Shown here piece by piece: positions 51,663 through 60,765 of a stretch of 64,000 bases of DNA. Positions within the stretch are counted from its first letter, which is position 1, and every line of letters starts with the position of its first letter. Made by a program: the position numbers and the translations under genes. Below the pieces are notes generated by a model. The model saw nothing but the letters and a program-made list of their open reading frames with translations. It had not been told where the DNA came from and searched no databases. Origin of the DNA: Microbulbifer bruguierae (GTDB lineage: Bacteria > Pseudomonadota > Gammaproteobacteria > Pseudomonadales > Cellvibrionaceae); assembly GCF_029869925.1 (NCBI RefSeq), contig NZ_CP118605.1, positions 3,996,001-4,060,000 on the forward strand. Reading direction: 5' to 3'.

Positions 51663-52343
51663 ATGCTCGACCACCTGCTTATTCTGACTGCGGTCATGCT
51701 GGTCTCCGGAATTCTTGGCGGCCTGGTGAATTACTACCAGATGCTATTTACCGAGGAGGACCCAGCCGGTCTCGCGCGTTGTCTGATCATGGGGCTGTGC
51801 GGTGCGCTGATGGTGCCCATCTTCCTCAAATTCACCCAGAGCGACCTGCTGATCGAAATCCAGGGCGACCCGTCCCGTCTGCTGATATTTACCGGCTATT
51901 GCCTGCTCGCTGCTATCGCCTCGCGCATGTTCGTATTCAATGCCGCCCGCCGCCAGCTGCGGGATGCCAGCATTGCCCGCGCGCGGGTAGAAAATCTGGA
52001 GCAGGAGATCCGCGCCATGCAGCTGGAGATGATGCCGCTGCTGGAGCATGAAATTGAAGGCGATCCGGATCAGGGGCCGACGCTGGACTTCAATCAGATT
52101 CGCAAACTGGACGACAACACGTTGCAGGTGCTGGGTCTGCTGAATAATGGTGACTGCGTATTCCGCTCCCTGGCTGGTATGGTGCAGGAGGGAAATATGG
52201 AGTCCAACTCTGTAGCCCGTGCGCTGAACAGCCTGCTGGTACTGGAAATGGTGGGCAAGATACACAGTCACCTGGGAATTCGCTGGTACATTACCGATAA
52301 GGGTCGCCAGGTCGTCCGCCGCCGTCGCGCCCAGGTCGCCTGA
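51663..52343 (+). CDS. Membrane protein with three N-terminal helices and a C-terminal winged-helix-like domain
   Basis: The 226-residue protein has helices at ~3-22, ~38-57 and ~72-92, then a coiled coil (~98-125, RARVENLEQEIRAMQLEMMPLL). The ~140-215 domain has HTH-like spacing (LNNGDCVFRSLAGMVQEGNMESNSVARALNSLLVLEMVGKI) and ends in a basic tail. It resembles proteins annotated as YEATS-associated-helix membrane proteins, but this is from memory of the architecture only. ATG 51663 is preferred over a TTG six codons upstream, with AAGGGA ~8 bases before it. A membrane-tethered sensor or regulator is plausible. Confidence 0.6.
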   Translation: MLDHLLILTAVMLVSGILGGLVNYYQMLFTEEDPAGLARCLIMGLCGALMVPIFLKFTQSDLLIEIQGDPSRLLIFTGYCLLAAIASRMFVFNAARRQLRDASIARARVENLEQEIRAMQLEMMPLLEHEIEGDPDQGPTLDFNQIRKLDDNTLQVLGLLNNGDCVFRSLAGMVQEGNMESNSVARALNSLLVLEMVGKIHSHLGIRWYITDKGRQVVRRRRAQVA

Positions 52344-52540
52344 TCGACAGACCGCGGAGCTCCGGCTCCGCAATCGCACTCCCCGGCCTTCTCTATTTCA
52401 TGACCACTGGTAATTCATTGGTCACCTTTCCCCGGCACCCGGCCACTGCCGTCACCCAATCTGACAGAATCCGCCTTTGGCCCCGTTGATCGCTTCCTTT
52501 ACCATGGGCGTTTTTCGATCGAAGCGTACTCGGAGCACCC

Positions 52541-53386
52541 ATGAAATTCACCGGAACCGACAATTATGTCGCCACCGACGATCTGCAGATGGCGGTGGAT
52601 GCAGCAGTAACCCTGCAGCGCCCGCTGCTGATCAAGGGGGAGCCCGGCACCGGCAAGACACTGCTGGCGGAAGAAGTGGCCAGTAGCCTGGGGCTGAAGC
52701 TGATTCAGTGGCATATCAAATCCACCACCAAGGCCCAGCAGGGGCTGTATGAATACGATGCGGTATCGCGCCTGCGGGATTCCCAACTGGGGGTGGATCG
52801 GGTTCACGATATTGGCAATTACATCAAGAAGGGCAAACTGTGGGAGGCCTTCGCGGCCGACGAGCGGGTGGTATTGCTGATTGATGAAATCGACAAGGCG
52901 GATATCGAATTCCCCAACGACCTGTTGGTGGAAATCGACCGTATGCAATTCTTCGTCTACGAGACCGGAGAGACGATCACGGCCAAGCACCGCCCGATTG
53001 TGATCATCACTTCCAACAACGAAAAAGAATTGCCGGATGCCTTCCTGCGCCGCTGCTTTTTCCACTACATCGGCTTCCCGGACCGCGCCACCATGCACAA
53101 AATCGTGGATGTCCACTATCCGGATATCAAGCGAGAGCTGGTGACGGAGGCGATGGATATTTTCTTCCAGATCCGCGACGTGCCGGGCCTGAAGAAAAAG
53201 CCTTCCACCTCTGAGTTGATCGATTGGCTGAAACTGTTACTGGCGGACGATATTCCCGAAGAAGTCCTGAAAAACCGCGACGCCACCTCCGCCATTCCGC
53301 CGCTTTACGGCGCGTTGCTGAAGAACGAGCAGGATGTACATATGCTGGAGCGGCTGGCGTTTATGGCGCGTAGAGAAAACCGCTGA
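52541..53386 (+). CDS. MoxR-family AAA+ ATPase
   Basis: This 281-residue ATPase has Walker A GEPGTGKT at 33-40, Walker B VVLLIDEIDKAD near 110-121, the sensor-1 region RPIVIITSNNEKELPDAFLRRCFFHYI, and a C-terminal lid. MoxR ATPases work with von Willebrand A (VWA) proteins as chaperone-like assembly or metal-insertion systems. A VWA gene follows 75 bases later on the same strand, making the usual pair. The GGAG Shine-Dalgarno is 5 bases before the ATG. The gap to the VWA gene holds a GGGCA-family palindrome. Confidence 0.9.
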   Translation: MKFTGTDNYVATDDLQMAVDAAVTLQRPLLIKGEPGTGKTLLAEEVASSLGLKLIQWHIKSTTKAQQGLYEYDAVSRLRDSQLGVDRVHDIGNYIKKGKLWEAFAADERVVLLIDEIDKADIEFPNDLLVEIDRMQFFVYETGETITAKHRPIVIITSNNEKELPDAFLRRCFFHYIGFPDRATMHKIVDVHYPDIKRELVTEAMDIFFQIRDVPGLKKKPSTSELIDWLKLLLADDIPEEVLKNRDATSAIPPLYGALLKNEQDVHMLERLAFMARRENR

Positions 53387-53395
53387 CAGCCGATT

Positions 53396-53421
53396 GTTGG
53401 GCAAAGCCTAGCGTGCCCAAC
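53396..53421. repeat. GGGCA-family palindromic element between MoxR and VWA genes
   Basis: GTTGGGCA and TGCCCAAC face each other around AAGCCTAGCG. The core is shared with elements at 18289 and 23491, and it sits inside an otherwise co-directional gene pair. Confidence 0.6.
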
Positions 53422-53460
53422 ATCCCGTTCGGTCTTTAGTCCGCCCAACAGGTAAGCCCA

Positions 53461-54642
53461 ATGCTCATCGGATTTTTCCTGAATCTCCGCCGCTATCAGC
53501 TCCCGGTTTCCATCACCGAGTTACTCTCGTTACTGGAGGCCCTGCAGCAGCGTCTGGTCTATGCCAATCTGGACGAATTCTATTTCCTCGCCCGCACGTG
53601 CATGATCAAAGACGAAAAGCATTTCGATAAATTTGATCGCGCTTTCGCTGCCTATTTCAAGGACCTTGAAACGCTCGACGATCTCCTCGAGCAGATGATC
53701 CCGGAGGACTGGTTGCGGGCTGAGTTTCTGAAGCAGTTATCGGAAGAGGAAAAGGCCAAAATCCAGTCCATGGGTGGGCTGGAAAAGCTGCTGGAAGAAT
53801 TCAAGAAACGCCTTGAAGAACAGAAGGAACGACACAGCGGCGGCAACAAATGGATCGGCACCGGCGGCACCAGCCCGTTTGGCAACAGTGGCTATCATCC
53901 TGGCGGTATCCGCGTGGGTGGGCAGAGTCGCAACAAGTCTGCCTCCAAGGTCTGGGAGAAGCGCCAGTTTCGAAACCTGGATGATAGCATCAGCCTGGGT
54001 ACCCGAAATATTCAGGTCGCGCTGCGCAAACTGCGCAAATTCGCCCGCACTGGTGCGGCGGAAGAGCTGGATCTCAATGACACCATCCGCTCCACCGCAC
54101 GCAATGCGGGCCTGCTGGATATCAAGATGGTGCCGGAGCGGCACAATGCGGTAAAAGTTCTGATTTTTTTTGATGTCGGTGGTTCCATGGATCCCTACGT
54201 CAAGCAATGTGAGGAGCTGTTTTCCGCCTGTCGCAGTGAATTCAAGCACCTCGAATACTTTTATTTCCACAATTTTATTTACGAACACGTGTGGAAAGAC
54301 AACCAGCGTCGCTATAGCGAATCCACGCCGCTGGTGGAAGTTCTGCGTACCTATGGCAAAGACTACCGGGTAATTTTCGTCGGCGATGCCGCCATGGCCC
54401 CTTACGAAATCACCAGCCGATTTGGCAGTGTTGAACACATGAACGAAGAATCCGGCGCGACCTGGATGCAGCGGGTAACTGACACTTACGAAAAGCTTGT
54501 ATGGCTGAATCCGACTTCAGAAGAGTACTGGCCCTATACTGCCAGTATTGGCATGGCCCGGAAGCTGGTGAGCGATCAGATGTATCCAATGACGATCGAA
54601 GGTCTGGATAAGGCGATTGCTTATCTCGTTAAAGGCAGGTAG
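53461..54642 (+). CDS. VWA domain protein of the CoxE-like class
   Basis: The 393-residue protein is the usual partner of MoxR ATPases. Residues ~1-90 form a helical CoxE-type N-terminal part (ISVTELLSLLEALQQRLV). A charged coiled coil follows (~85-122), then a Gly-rich linker (GTGGTSPFGNSGYHPGGIRVGG). The VWA fold runs from ~230 to 393. The MIDAS motif is DVGGSMD (Asp238), with Gly where the canonical DxSxS has Ser. The HNFIYEHVW and VGDAAMAPYEI segments are conserved in this group. A repeat element follows the stop by ~55 bases. Its target protein is unknown. Confidence 0.85.
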   Translation: MLIGFFLNLRRYQLPVSITELLSLLEALQQRLVYANLDEFYFLARTCMIKDEKHFDKFDRAFAAYFKDLETLDDLLEQMIPEDWLRAEFLKQLSEEEKAKIQSMGGLEKLLEEFKKRLEEQKERHSGGNKWIGTGGTSPFGNSGYHPGGIRVGGQSRNKSASKVWEKRQFRNLDDSISLGTRNIQVALRKLRKFARTGAAEELDLNDTIRSTARNAGLLDIKMVPERHNAVKVLIFFDVGGSMDPYVKQCEELFSACRSEFKHLEYFYFHNFIYEHVWKDNQRRYSESTPLVEVLRTYGKDYRVIFVGDAAMAPYEITSRFGSVEHMNEESGATWMQRVTDTYEKLVWLNPTSEEYWPYTASIGMARKLVSDQMYPMTIEGLDKAIAYLVKGR

Positions 54643-54695
54643 TTGCTATTTGGCCTTGGTACTGGTGCTCTGTATTTCTAGGGTGGCGGCAAGGC

Positions 54696-54790
54696 ACCGG
54701 GGGCGGTTTTTCAGGACCACTGTGAACCCATCCCTGGGCGTTGCGGCGCAAACATCCTGTTTGCGACACTCCTGAAAACCCGCCCCCGGT
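54696..54790. repeat. 95-bp composite inverted-repeat element
   Basis: Outer 21-base arms (54696-54716 and 54770-54790) match at 20 of 21 positions; they contain ACCGGGGGCGG. Inside, CGCAAACA and TGTTTGCG form a perfect 8-bp hairpin with a TCC loop. It lies between the VWA stop and the convergent POT stop and looks like a small MITE-like element. The T-run in the left arm could also help termination. Confidence 0.6.
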
Positions 54791-54827
54791 AGCGGCACTG
54801 CTACGAAGCAGATTCGAAGTGCAGACG

Positions 54828-56309
54828 TCACTCCCCAAACTTCCTCTGAGGTGCCACATCGTGGTCGGCAGTAATGCCGAATTCTTTTTTGGTCGTGTCT
54901 TTCACAACGGTGTGGTCTTCCTCGGCGCCGTGCATCCAATCGACCAGTTTCTCGCGGATAAAGAACAGAATAATACCGGCAATAATCGCTGCTGCAGCAA
55001 CACCGCCAAAGGTCGCCAGTGGACCCGACTCGCCAACCAGCTTACCGATTTCCGCAGCGCCTTTGTTGGCAATACCGATAAACGCAAACCACAGGCCCAT
55101 CATCAGCGACAGGTAACGCAGGGGCGAGAGCTTGGTCACCATCGACAGGCCGATGGGCGACAGGCACAACTCACCTATGGTGTGGAATATGTACGCCACC
55201 ACCAACCACCAGGGGCTCGCCTTGGCCGTTTCGGAATCGCCAATCTGCAGCGCCGCGCCCACCATGGAAATAAAACCCAGCCCGAGGAAAATCAGCCCCA
55301 GGCTGAACTTGGCCGGTGAGGTCGGCTCGTGGGAGCCCAGTCCGACCCAGATACTCGCCACGATCGGTGCCAGGATGATGATAAACAGCGGGTTGACCAT
55401 CTGCAGCCAGCTGGCGGGAATCTCAAAACCGAAAATATGCAGGTCGGTGTTGTACTTGGCGAACAGGTTCATGGAGCCCGCTGCCTGTTCAAATCCCGCC
55501 CAGAAAATGACGGTAAACAGGCCCAAAACCAGGATCACCTTGATACGGTCGCGCTCTTCCAGCGTGAGTGGGCGCTTTTTGTCCTGGTTGCTCAGATTTG
55601 GCGTCAGCCCGAGTTTTGCCGAAGGCTGGTTGCCGATTTCACCGAGGAATTTATCCGCCTGGGTCAGCTGTAGAATCAGCCCCAGCAGCATGCCGAGACC
55701 GGCCACCACAAACGCCAGTTGGTAGTCGACTTTCTCACCGATCCAGCCGATTACCAGATAGCCGAGAATCGATCCCAGGTTGATCCCCATATAGAAAATC
55801 GTAAACGCCGTATCCCGGCGTTTGTCGCCTTCCTCGTAGAGGTCACCGACCATGGTGGAGATATTGGGTTTGAAAAAACCGTTGCCGATAATCATCAGCG
55901 CCAGCCCCAGCCACAACATGTAGATTTCGGTACCATCTGGCAGCCACTTGTGTGGAAAACCAAGGGCGAATTGCCCAAGCATCATCAGCACACCACCGAA
56001 CATGATGCAGCGACGCTGCCCCCACTTGTTGTCCGCCATCCAGCCGCCGATGATTGGGGTCAGGTACACCAGCATTGCGTACCAGCCGAGATAGCTCAGC
56101 GCCTTGGATTGCAGTTCAGTGTCGGAGAGTGCCTCCCAGCCAAATACCGCCGCACTGGCGGCCGAGGTGAGGTAAAACACAAAGATGCCGCGCATACCGT
56201 AGTAGCTGAGGCGCTCCCACATCTCGGTTCCAAACAGCAGGAACAACCCCTTCGGGTGGCCCATCATTTCCCCAGCGGTGGCCGGGGGTTTTGGCTTGAG
56301 ATCTTGCAT
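54828..56309 (-). CDS. Proton-dependent oligopeptide transporter (POT/PTR family MFS), copy 2
   Basis: This 493-residue di/tripeptide-proton symporter has ~14 membrane helices. The signature GHPKGLFLLFGTEMWERLSYYGMRG is near residue 15, FTIFYMGINLGSILGYLVIG is near 140, and GELCLSPIGLSMVTKLSP is near 390. ATG 56309 (MQDLKPKPP) is selected because AAAGGAG lies ~6 bases upstream; upstream in-frame ATGs would prepend 76 residues that are basic and non-family. It is longer in the centre than the copy at 23602. It converges with the VWA gene across a repeat element and is divergent from hrpA. Confidence 0.92.
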   Translation of the reverse strand: MQDLKPKPPATAGEMMGHPKGLFLLFGTEMWERLSYYGMRGIFVFYLTSAASAAVFGWEALSDTELQSKALSYLGWYAMLVYLTPIIGGWMADNKWGQRRCIMFGGVLMMLGQFALGFPHKWLPDGTEIYMLWLGLALMIIGNGFFKPNISTMVGDLYEEGDKRRDTAFTIFYMGINLGSILGYLVIGWIGEKVDYQLAFVVAGLGMLLGLILQLTQADKFLGEIGNQPSAKLGLTPNLSNQDKKRPLTLEERDRIKVILVLGLFTVIFWAGFEQAAGSMNLFAKYNTDLHIFGFEIPASWLQMVNPLFIIILAPIVASIWVGLGSHEPTSPAKFSLGLIFLGLGFISMVGAALQIGDSETAKASPWWLVVAYIFHTIGELCLSPIGLSMVTKLSPLRYLSLMMGLWFAFIGIANKGAAEIGKLVGESGPLATFGGVAAAAIIAGIILFFIREKLVDWMHGAEEDHTVVKDTTKKEFGITADHDVAPQRKFGE

Positions 56310-56539
56310 GGATGCTCCTTTAAGAGTCCTCACGCTGGTGAAACCAGACCGCTGGACGGGCCTGAGGTGCTGGCGTTGGAAAATTGTCGCGCGCAAATAC
56401 CACATTGATGGGTTGTAATGCGCGTCACTGACCTGAGTATAGGTCAGGCGTAACGCCCGCAAGTGTAGGGACAGACCCCGGTGGTCCCCAGCAGGTATAA
56501 TCGCTGGTTTGCAGTATTTTCCCGGATTGCCAGTCACTT

Positions 56540-59500
56540 ATGAGTCAAGACTCCGCCCGCCCAACCCCACCGCAAGCACTGCAGCAGCTGCAGCAACGTG
56601 TCTCCCTGTGCATGGGGCGAGACCGCTTTCGCCTGCAGCGCACCCTGAGCAATGCCCGCCGGCGACTGCAAGAAGGCAAGCCGGCGGACCGAATGCTGGA
56701 GCAATTGGAAGCACAGATCACGGCTTCGCAGGCACTGGCAGAAGCGCGCCGGAGCAAATTGCCGTGGGTAGAGTGGCCGGAAGAGCTACCGGTGGTGGCG
56801 CGGCGACAGGAGATCGCCGAGCTGATCGCGGCCAACCAGGTGGTGGTGGTCGCCGGTGAAACCGGTTCCGGTAAAACCACGCAGCTGCCGAAAATCTGCC
56901 TGGAACTCGGGCGCGGTATATTCGGCCAGATCGGCCACACCCAGCCGCGCCGAATCGCCGCGCGCACGGTGGCCAACCGCATTGCCGAAGAATTGGGGCA
57001 GCCGCTGGGGGACTCGGTGGGTTACCAGGTGCGGTTTACCGATCAGAGCACCGAGCACACCCACGTAAAATTGATGACCGACGGTATTCTGCTGGCGGAA
57101 ATCCAGCGGGACCCGCTGCTCAGTCACTACGATACCCTGATCATCGATGAGGCCCACGAGCGCAGCCTCAATATCGACTTCCTGCTGGGTTACCTGAAAA
57201 CCATTCTGCCGAAACGCCCGGATCTGAAGTTGATCATTACTTCGGCCACCATCGATCTGGAGAAATTTTCCCGGCATTTCCACGATGCGCCGATTATCGA
57301 GGTATCGGGCCGCACTTATCCGGTGGAAATCCACTACCGCCCGCCGGCGGACAGTGATGCGGATCTCAACGAGCAGATCATCACAGCGGTAGAAGAGCTG
57401 CTACAGGAGGAAAAATCCTCCCCTCGTCGCGGCGGCGACATCCTGATTTTTATGAGCGGCGAACGGGAAATCCGCGAATGTGCCAAGGCATTGCGGGACG
57501 CGGAGCTGGCGCATATCGACGTCCTTCCCCTCTACGCGCGTTTGAGCCTTGCAGAGCAGAGTCGGGTATTCGCACCACACAAGGGCCGCAGAATCGTACT
57601 CGCCACCAACGTGGCGGAAACCTCGATTACCGTGCCCGGCATCCGCTATGTGATCGACCCTGGGACTGCGCGCATCAGCCGCTACAGCTATCGCAGCAAG
57701 ATTCAGCGGTTGCCGGTGGAGGCCATTTCCCAGGCCAGTGCCAACCAGCGTGCGGGTCGCTGTGGGCGGGTCAGTGCCGGCGTGTGTATCCGCCTGTACG
57801 AGGAAAACGACTTTCTTCAGCGGCCGGAATTTACCGATGCGGAAATCCTGCGCACCAACCTTGCCGCAGTTATTCTCCAGATGCTGCAGTTGCGCATCGG
57901 TGACATCCGCGATTTTCCGTTCGTGGATCCGCCGGATCAGCGTCTGATCAACGACGGTTACAGCCTGTTGCAGGAACTGCAGGCGGTGGATGGCAAAGGC
58001 GGTGTTACCAAGCTTGGGCGCGCGCTGTCACGTCTGCCCCTGGACCCTCGTCTGGGGCGTATGCTGATGGAATCCGGCGCAGCCAATAGCCTGCGCGAAT
58101 TACTGATTATTGTCAGTGCGCTGGCGGTGCAGGACCCCCGCGAGCGACCCGCGGAAAAACGCCAGGCGTCTGATGAAAAGCACAAACAGTGGTTGCATGA
58201 GCAATCGGATTTTCTGACCCTGGTGAACCTGTGGGATGGCTATGAGGCACAGCGCCAGGAACTGAGCCAGAACCAGTTGCGTAAATGGTGCCAGAAAAAC
58301 TTTCTGTCCTGGCTACGCCTGCGGGAATGGCGAGACATCCACCACCAGCTGCGTGTGGCCATTCGCGATCTGGACCTGAAAATGAATCGCGAGCCCGCGG
58401 ATTACGCCAGTGTGCACAGGGCGATTTTGCCGGGTCTCTTGGGCAATATCGGTGTGCGGGATGAAAACAAGGAATTTGTCGGTTGCCGCAATCGCCGCTT
58501 TCACATTTTCCCCGCGTCCGGTCAGTTCAAAAAGCCACCACCCTGGGTTGTTGCCGCGCAGCTGCTGGAAACCAGCCGCCTGTTCGCCCACACGGTGGCA
58601 AAAATCGAACCCGAGTGGGTGCTGGCATGCTCTGAGCACCTGGTCAAACGCAATTATTTCGAGCCCCACTACAATCCGCGCTCCGGTGCGGTAATGGCGT
58701 TTGAAAAAGTCACGCTCTACGGGCTGGTGCTGGTCGACAAGCAGCGGATCCACTACGGCAAGCTGGATCCGGTGGTGGCGAGGGAAGTCTTTATCCGCGA
58801 GGCTCTGGTTGAGCGCCGCTACCGTGGCAAAGGGAAATTTTTCCGGCACTACGGTGATCTGCTGGCAGAGCTTGAAGATCTGGAAGCCAAGTCCCGCCGC
58901 CGGGATATCGTGGTGGACGACGAGGTGGTGTTTCGCTTTTTCGATGAGCGTATTCCCGAGGATATCGTCAACCTCGCCGGATTTGAAAAATGGCGCAAGC
59001 AGGCGGAGCAGCAAGATCCACAATTGCTGTTGATCCCCCGCGAACTGATGATGCAGCAGGACGCCGGCCATGTGGGTGAGGCGCAATTCCCGGACTCCCT
59101 GATCAGCGGAGGTATCGAATATCCGCTCAGTTATCACTTCGAGCCAGGCACCCCGGAAGATGGGGTAAGTATCCAGGTACCAGTCGGAGCCCTGCACCAG
59201 GTTCCTGCAGCGCGCCTACAGTGGGTAGTGCCGGGCATTCTGCGGGACAAGTGCATCGCGCTGATCAAAAACCTGCCGAAACAGCATCGCAAACATTTTG
59301 TGCCGGTTCCGGCGGCGGTGGACAAGGCGTTGCCGCGTATGCAGGCCGATAACACTCCGTTGTGGCAGGCATTGGCCTATGAACTGAAGCGTCAGACCGC
59401 GATCACATTGCCTGATGCGGACTGGGAAGCCGCGGAGCAGGGCGTGGAAGACTTTTATCGCTTCAATATCCAGGTGCTGGATGAAAAGGGCAAACTGCTG

Positions 59501-60454
59501 GACCAGGGGCGGAACCTCGCCGCGCTACAAGCGCGCTACCGCGATCGCGTTCAGCAGGAGCTGGCCAGTGCCGGCGATGACTTCGAGCGTGAGGGTATTA
59601 CGAGTTGGGATTTTGGTGATCTCCCGCAAACCCATCAGCTGGATCAGGGTGGCCTCAAGGTGCGGGCCTATCCGGCACTGGTAGCGCAAAAGGACAGTGT
59701 CGATCTCAAGCTCATGGACAATCCCGATGAAGCGCGCCAGCTAACCCGCGCCGGTATCTGTCGCCTCGCCATTTTGCATCTGCCGGAGCCGGTAAAGTAC
59801 CTGCGCAAGGAGCTGCTTAAGGGCAAGGAGCTGGGATTGAGTGCGGCAGATCTCGGGCGCCGGGAAGAGGTGGCGGACGATATTCTGATGGCTGCAGTGC
59901 GCGAATGTTTCTGGCCGGATGAAGTCTGGCCGCGCAGCGAAGCTGAATTCCTGAACGCGTTGCAACAACGGGAAAAACTGGTGGGCGTTGCCCAGGAAAT
60001 TGGTGAGGTGTTGGTAAAAGTACTCGCACAACTGGTGCCCCTGCGCAAACTGATAAAACAGCAAAAAAATCTGGCGGTGGCCATGGCGGTGGCGGATATT
60101 AATCGCCAGCTGCAGGGACTCTTCTATCGCGGCTTTCTGTTTCAAACCCCGCTGGAATGGTTGCGGCAGTATGGCCGTTACCTGAAGGGGATAGAGCTGC
60201 GGCTGGAAAAGGCGGCGCTGGACCCGAATCGTGATCGCAAGCTTAGCGCCGAATTTCAGCAGGCTGACGAGCCCTATCAGGCAGAAGCGAGCAAGCGCGA
60301 ACCGCTGTTGCTGGCGGGGGATCCCGAGCTGCTGCAGTATCGCTGGATGCTGGAGGAATTTCGGGTATCGCTATTCGCGCAAACCCTGAAAACCCTGATG
60401 CCGGTTTCCATCAAGCGGCTGCGTAAGTTCTGGTCCGATATTGCTGCCAGTTGA
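56540..60454 (+). CDS. hrpA: ATP-dependent RNA helicase HrpA
   Basis: HrpA is a 1304-residue DEAH-box helicase, almost exactly the E. coli length, implicated in mRNA processing and rescue of stalled ribosomes. The order is a short N-terminal helical extension, then RecA-1 with GETGSGKTTQLPK near 106 and IIDEAHERS near 203. SATIDLEKFS is motif III. RecA-2 has VLATNVAETSITVPGIRYVIDPG and QRAGRCGR. HA2/OB-type domains follow to ~760, then the large HrpA-specific C-terminal region (DUF3418) to the end. No strong Shine-Dalgarno is seen. It is single-gene and followed by a 311-base gap. Confidence 0.95.
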   Translation: MSQDSARPTPPQALQQLQQRVSLCMGRDRFRLQRTLSNARRRLQEGKPADRMLEQLEAQITASQALAEARRSKLPWVEWPEELPVVARRQEIAELIAANQVVVVAGETGSGKTTQLPKICLELGRGIFGQIGHTQPRRIAARTVANRIAEELGQPLGDSVGYQVRFTDQSTEHTHVKLMTDGILLAEIQRDPLLSHYDTLIIDEAHERSLNIDFLLGYLKTILPKRPDLKLIITSATIDLEKFSRHFHDAPIIEVSGRTYPVEIHYRPPADSDADLNEQIITAVEELLQEEKSSPRRGGDILIFMSGEREIRECAKALRDAELAHIDVLPLYARLSLAEQSRVFAPHKGRRIVLATNVAETSITVPGIRYVIDPGTARISRYSYRSKIQRLPVEAISQASANQRAGRCGRVSAGVCIRLYEENDFLQRPEFTDAEILRTNLAAVILQMLQLRIGDIRDFPFVDPPDQRLINDGYSLLQELQAVDGKGGVTKLGRALSRLPLDPRLGRMLMESGAANSLRELLIIVSALAVQDPRERPAEKRQASDEKHKQWLHEQSDFLTLVNLWDGYEAQRQELSQNQLRKWCQKNFLSWLRLREWRDIHHQLRVAIRDLDLKMNREPADYASVHRAILPGLLGNIGVRDENKEFVGCRNRRFHIFPASGQFKKPPPWVVAAQLLETSRLFAHTVAKIEPEWVLACSEHLVKRNYFEPHYNPRSGAVMAFEKVTLYGLVLVDKQRIHYGKLDPVVAREVFIREALVERRYRGKGKFFRHYGDLLAELEDLEAKSRRRDIVVDDEVVFRFFDERIPEDIVNLAGFEKWRKQAEQQDPQLLLIPRELMMQQDAGHVGEAQFPDSLISGGIEYPLSYHFEPGTPEDGVSIQVPVGALHQVPAARLQWVVPGILRDKCIALIKNLPKQHRKHFVPVPAAVDKALPRMQADNTPLWQALAYELKRQTAITLPDADWEAAEQGVEDFYRFNIQVLDEKGKLLDQGRNLAALQARYRDRVQQELASAGDDFEREGITSWDFGDLPQTHQLDQGGLKVRAYPALVAQKDSVDLKLMDNPDEARQLTRAGICRLAILHLPEPVKYLRKELLKGKELGLSAADLGRREEVADDILMAAVRECFWPDEVWPRSEAEFLNALQQREKLVGVAQEIGEVLVKVLAQLVPLRKLIKQQKNLAVAMAVADINRQLQGLFYRGFLFQTPLEWLRQYGRYLKGIELRLEKAALDPNRDRKLSAEFQQADEPYQAEASKREPLLLAGDPELLQYRWMLEEFRVSLFAQTLKTLMPVSIKRLRKFWSDIAAS

Positions 60455-60594
60455 ATTGGAGCGGGGACACCATACACCCTGAAGCGCCAGCGCTGTCATG
60501 GCTGTCTTGGGCGCGCTGTGTAATTGTCCGCTAATAATTCTCTCGCCAGTGTAAGAAATGCGTGCATGGGACGACCAATCTATGGAGTATGGTA

Positions 60595-60613
60595 CTGTGA
60601 ACTGGGTTCACAG
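60595..60613. promoter_or_regulatory. CTGTGAAC-TGG-GTTCACAG inverted repeat upstream of the MNIO RiPP locus
   Basis: Perfect 8-base arms around 3 bases lie ~50 bases upstream of the putative -35 box at 60661. There is no T-run on either strand, so an operator is more likely than a terminator for hrpA. The rest of the 60455-60765 gap holds only the promoter and leader described below. Confidence 0.45.
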
Positions 60614-60660
60614 AATGCCAGGCCTCGTAGAATAGGGCGCCGGTAGCGTTGGTCTGACTG

Positions 60661-60691
60661 TTGAACCAATTCCTTGCCGGCAGCCTATAAT
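60661..60691 (+). promoter_or_regulatory. Putative promoter of the HvfA-like gene
   Basis: TTGAAC (60661-60666) and a perfect TATAAT (60686-60691) are separated by 19 bases, slightly long for sigma70. The precursor gene starts ~75 bases later with AGGAG 7 bases before its ATG. Confidence 0.5.
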
Positions 60692-60765
60692 CCGGGGGCG
60701 GCGGTTTTCGCGCCGTGTCCGCGAGTAGTCCAAACATCCCATGACGTCTTAACAGGAGAACTGCC

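Noticed and set aside
52354..52371. GCGGAGC/GCTCCGC hairpin after the 226-aa membrane protein as a terminator
   Set aside because: The stem is only 7 bp and is followed by AATCGCAC with no T-run; termination is not supported.
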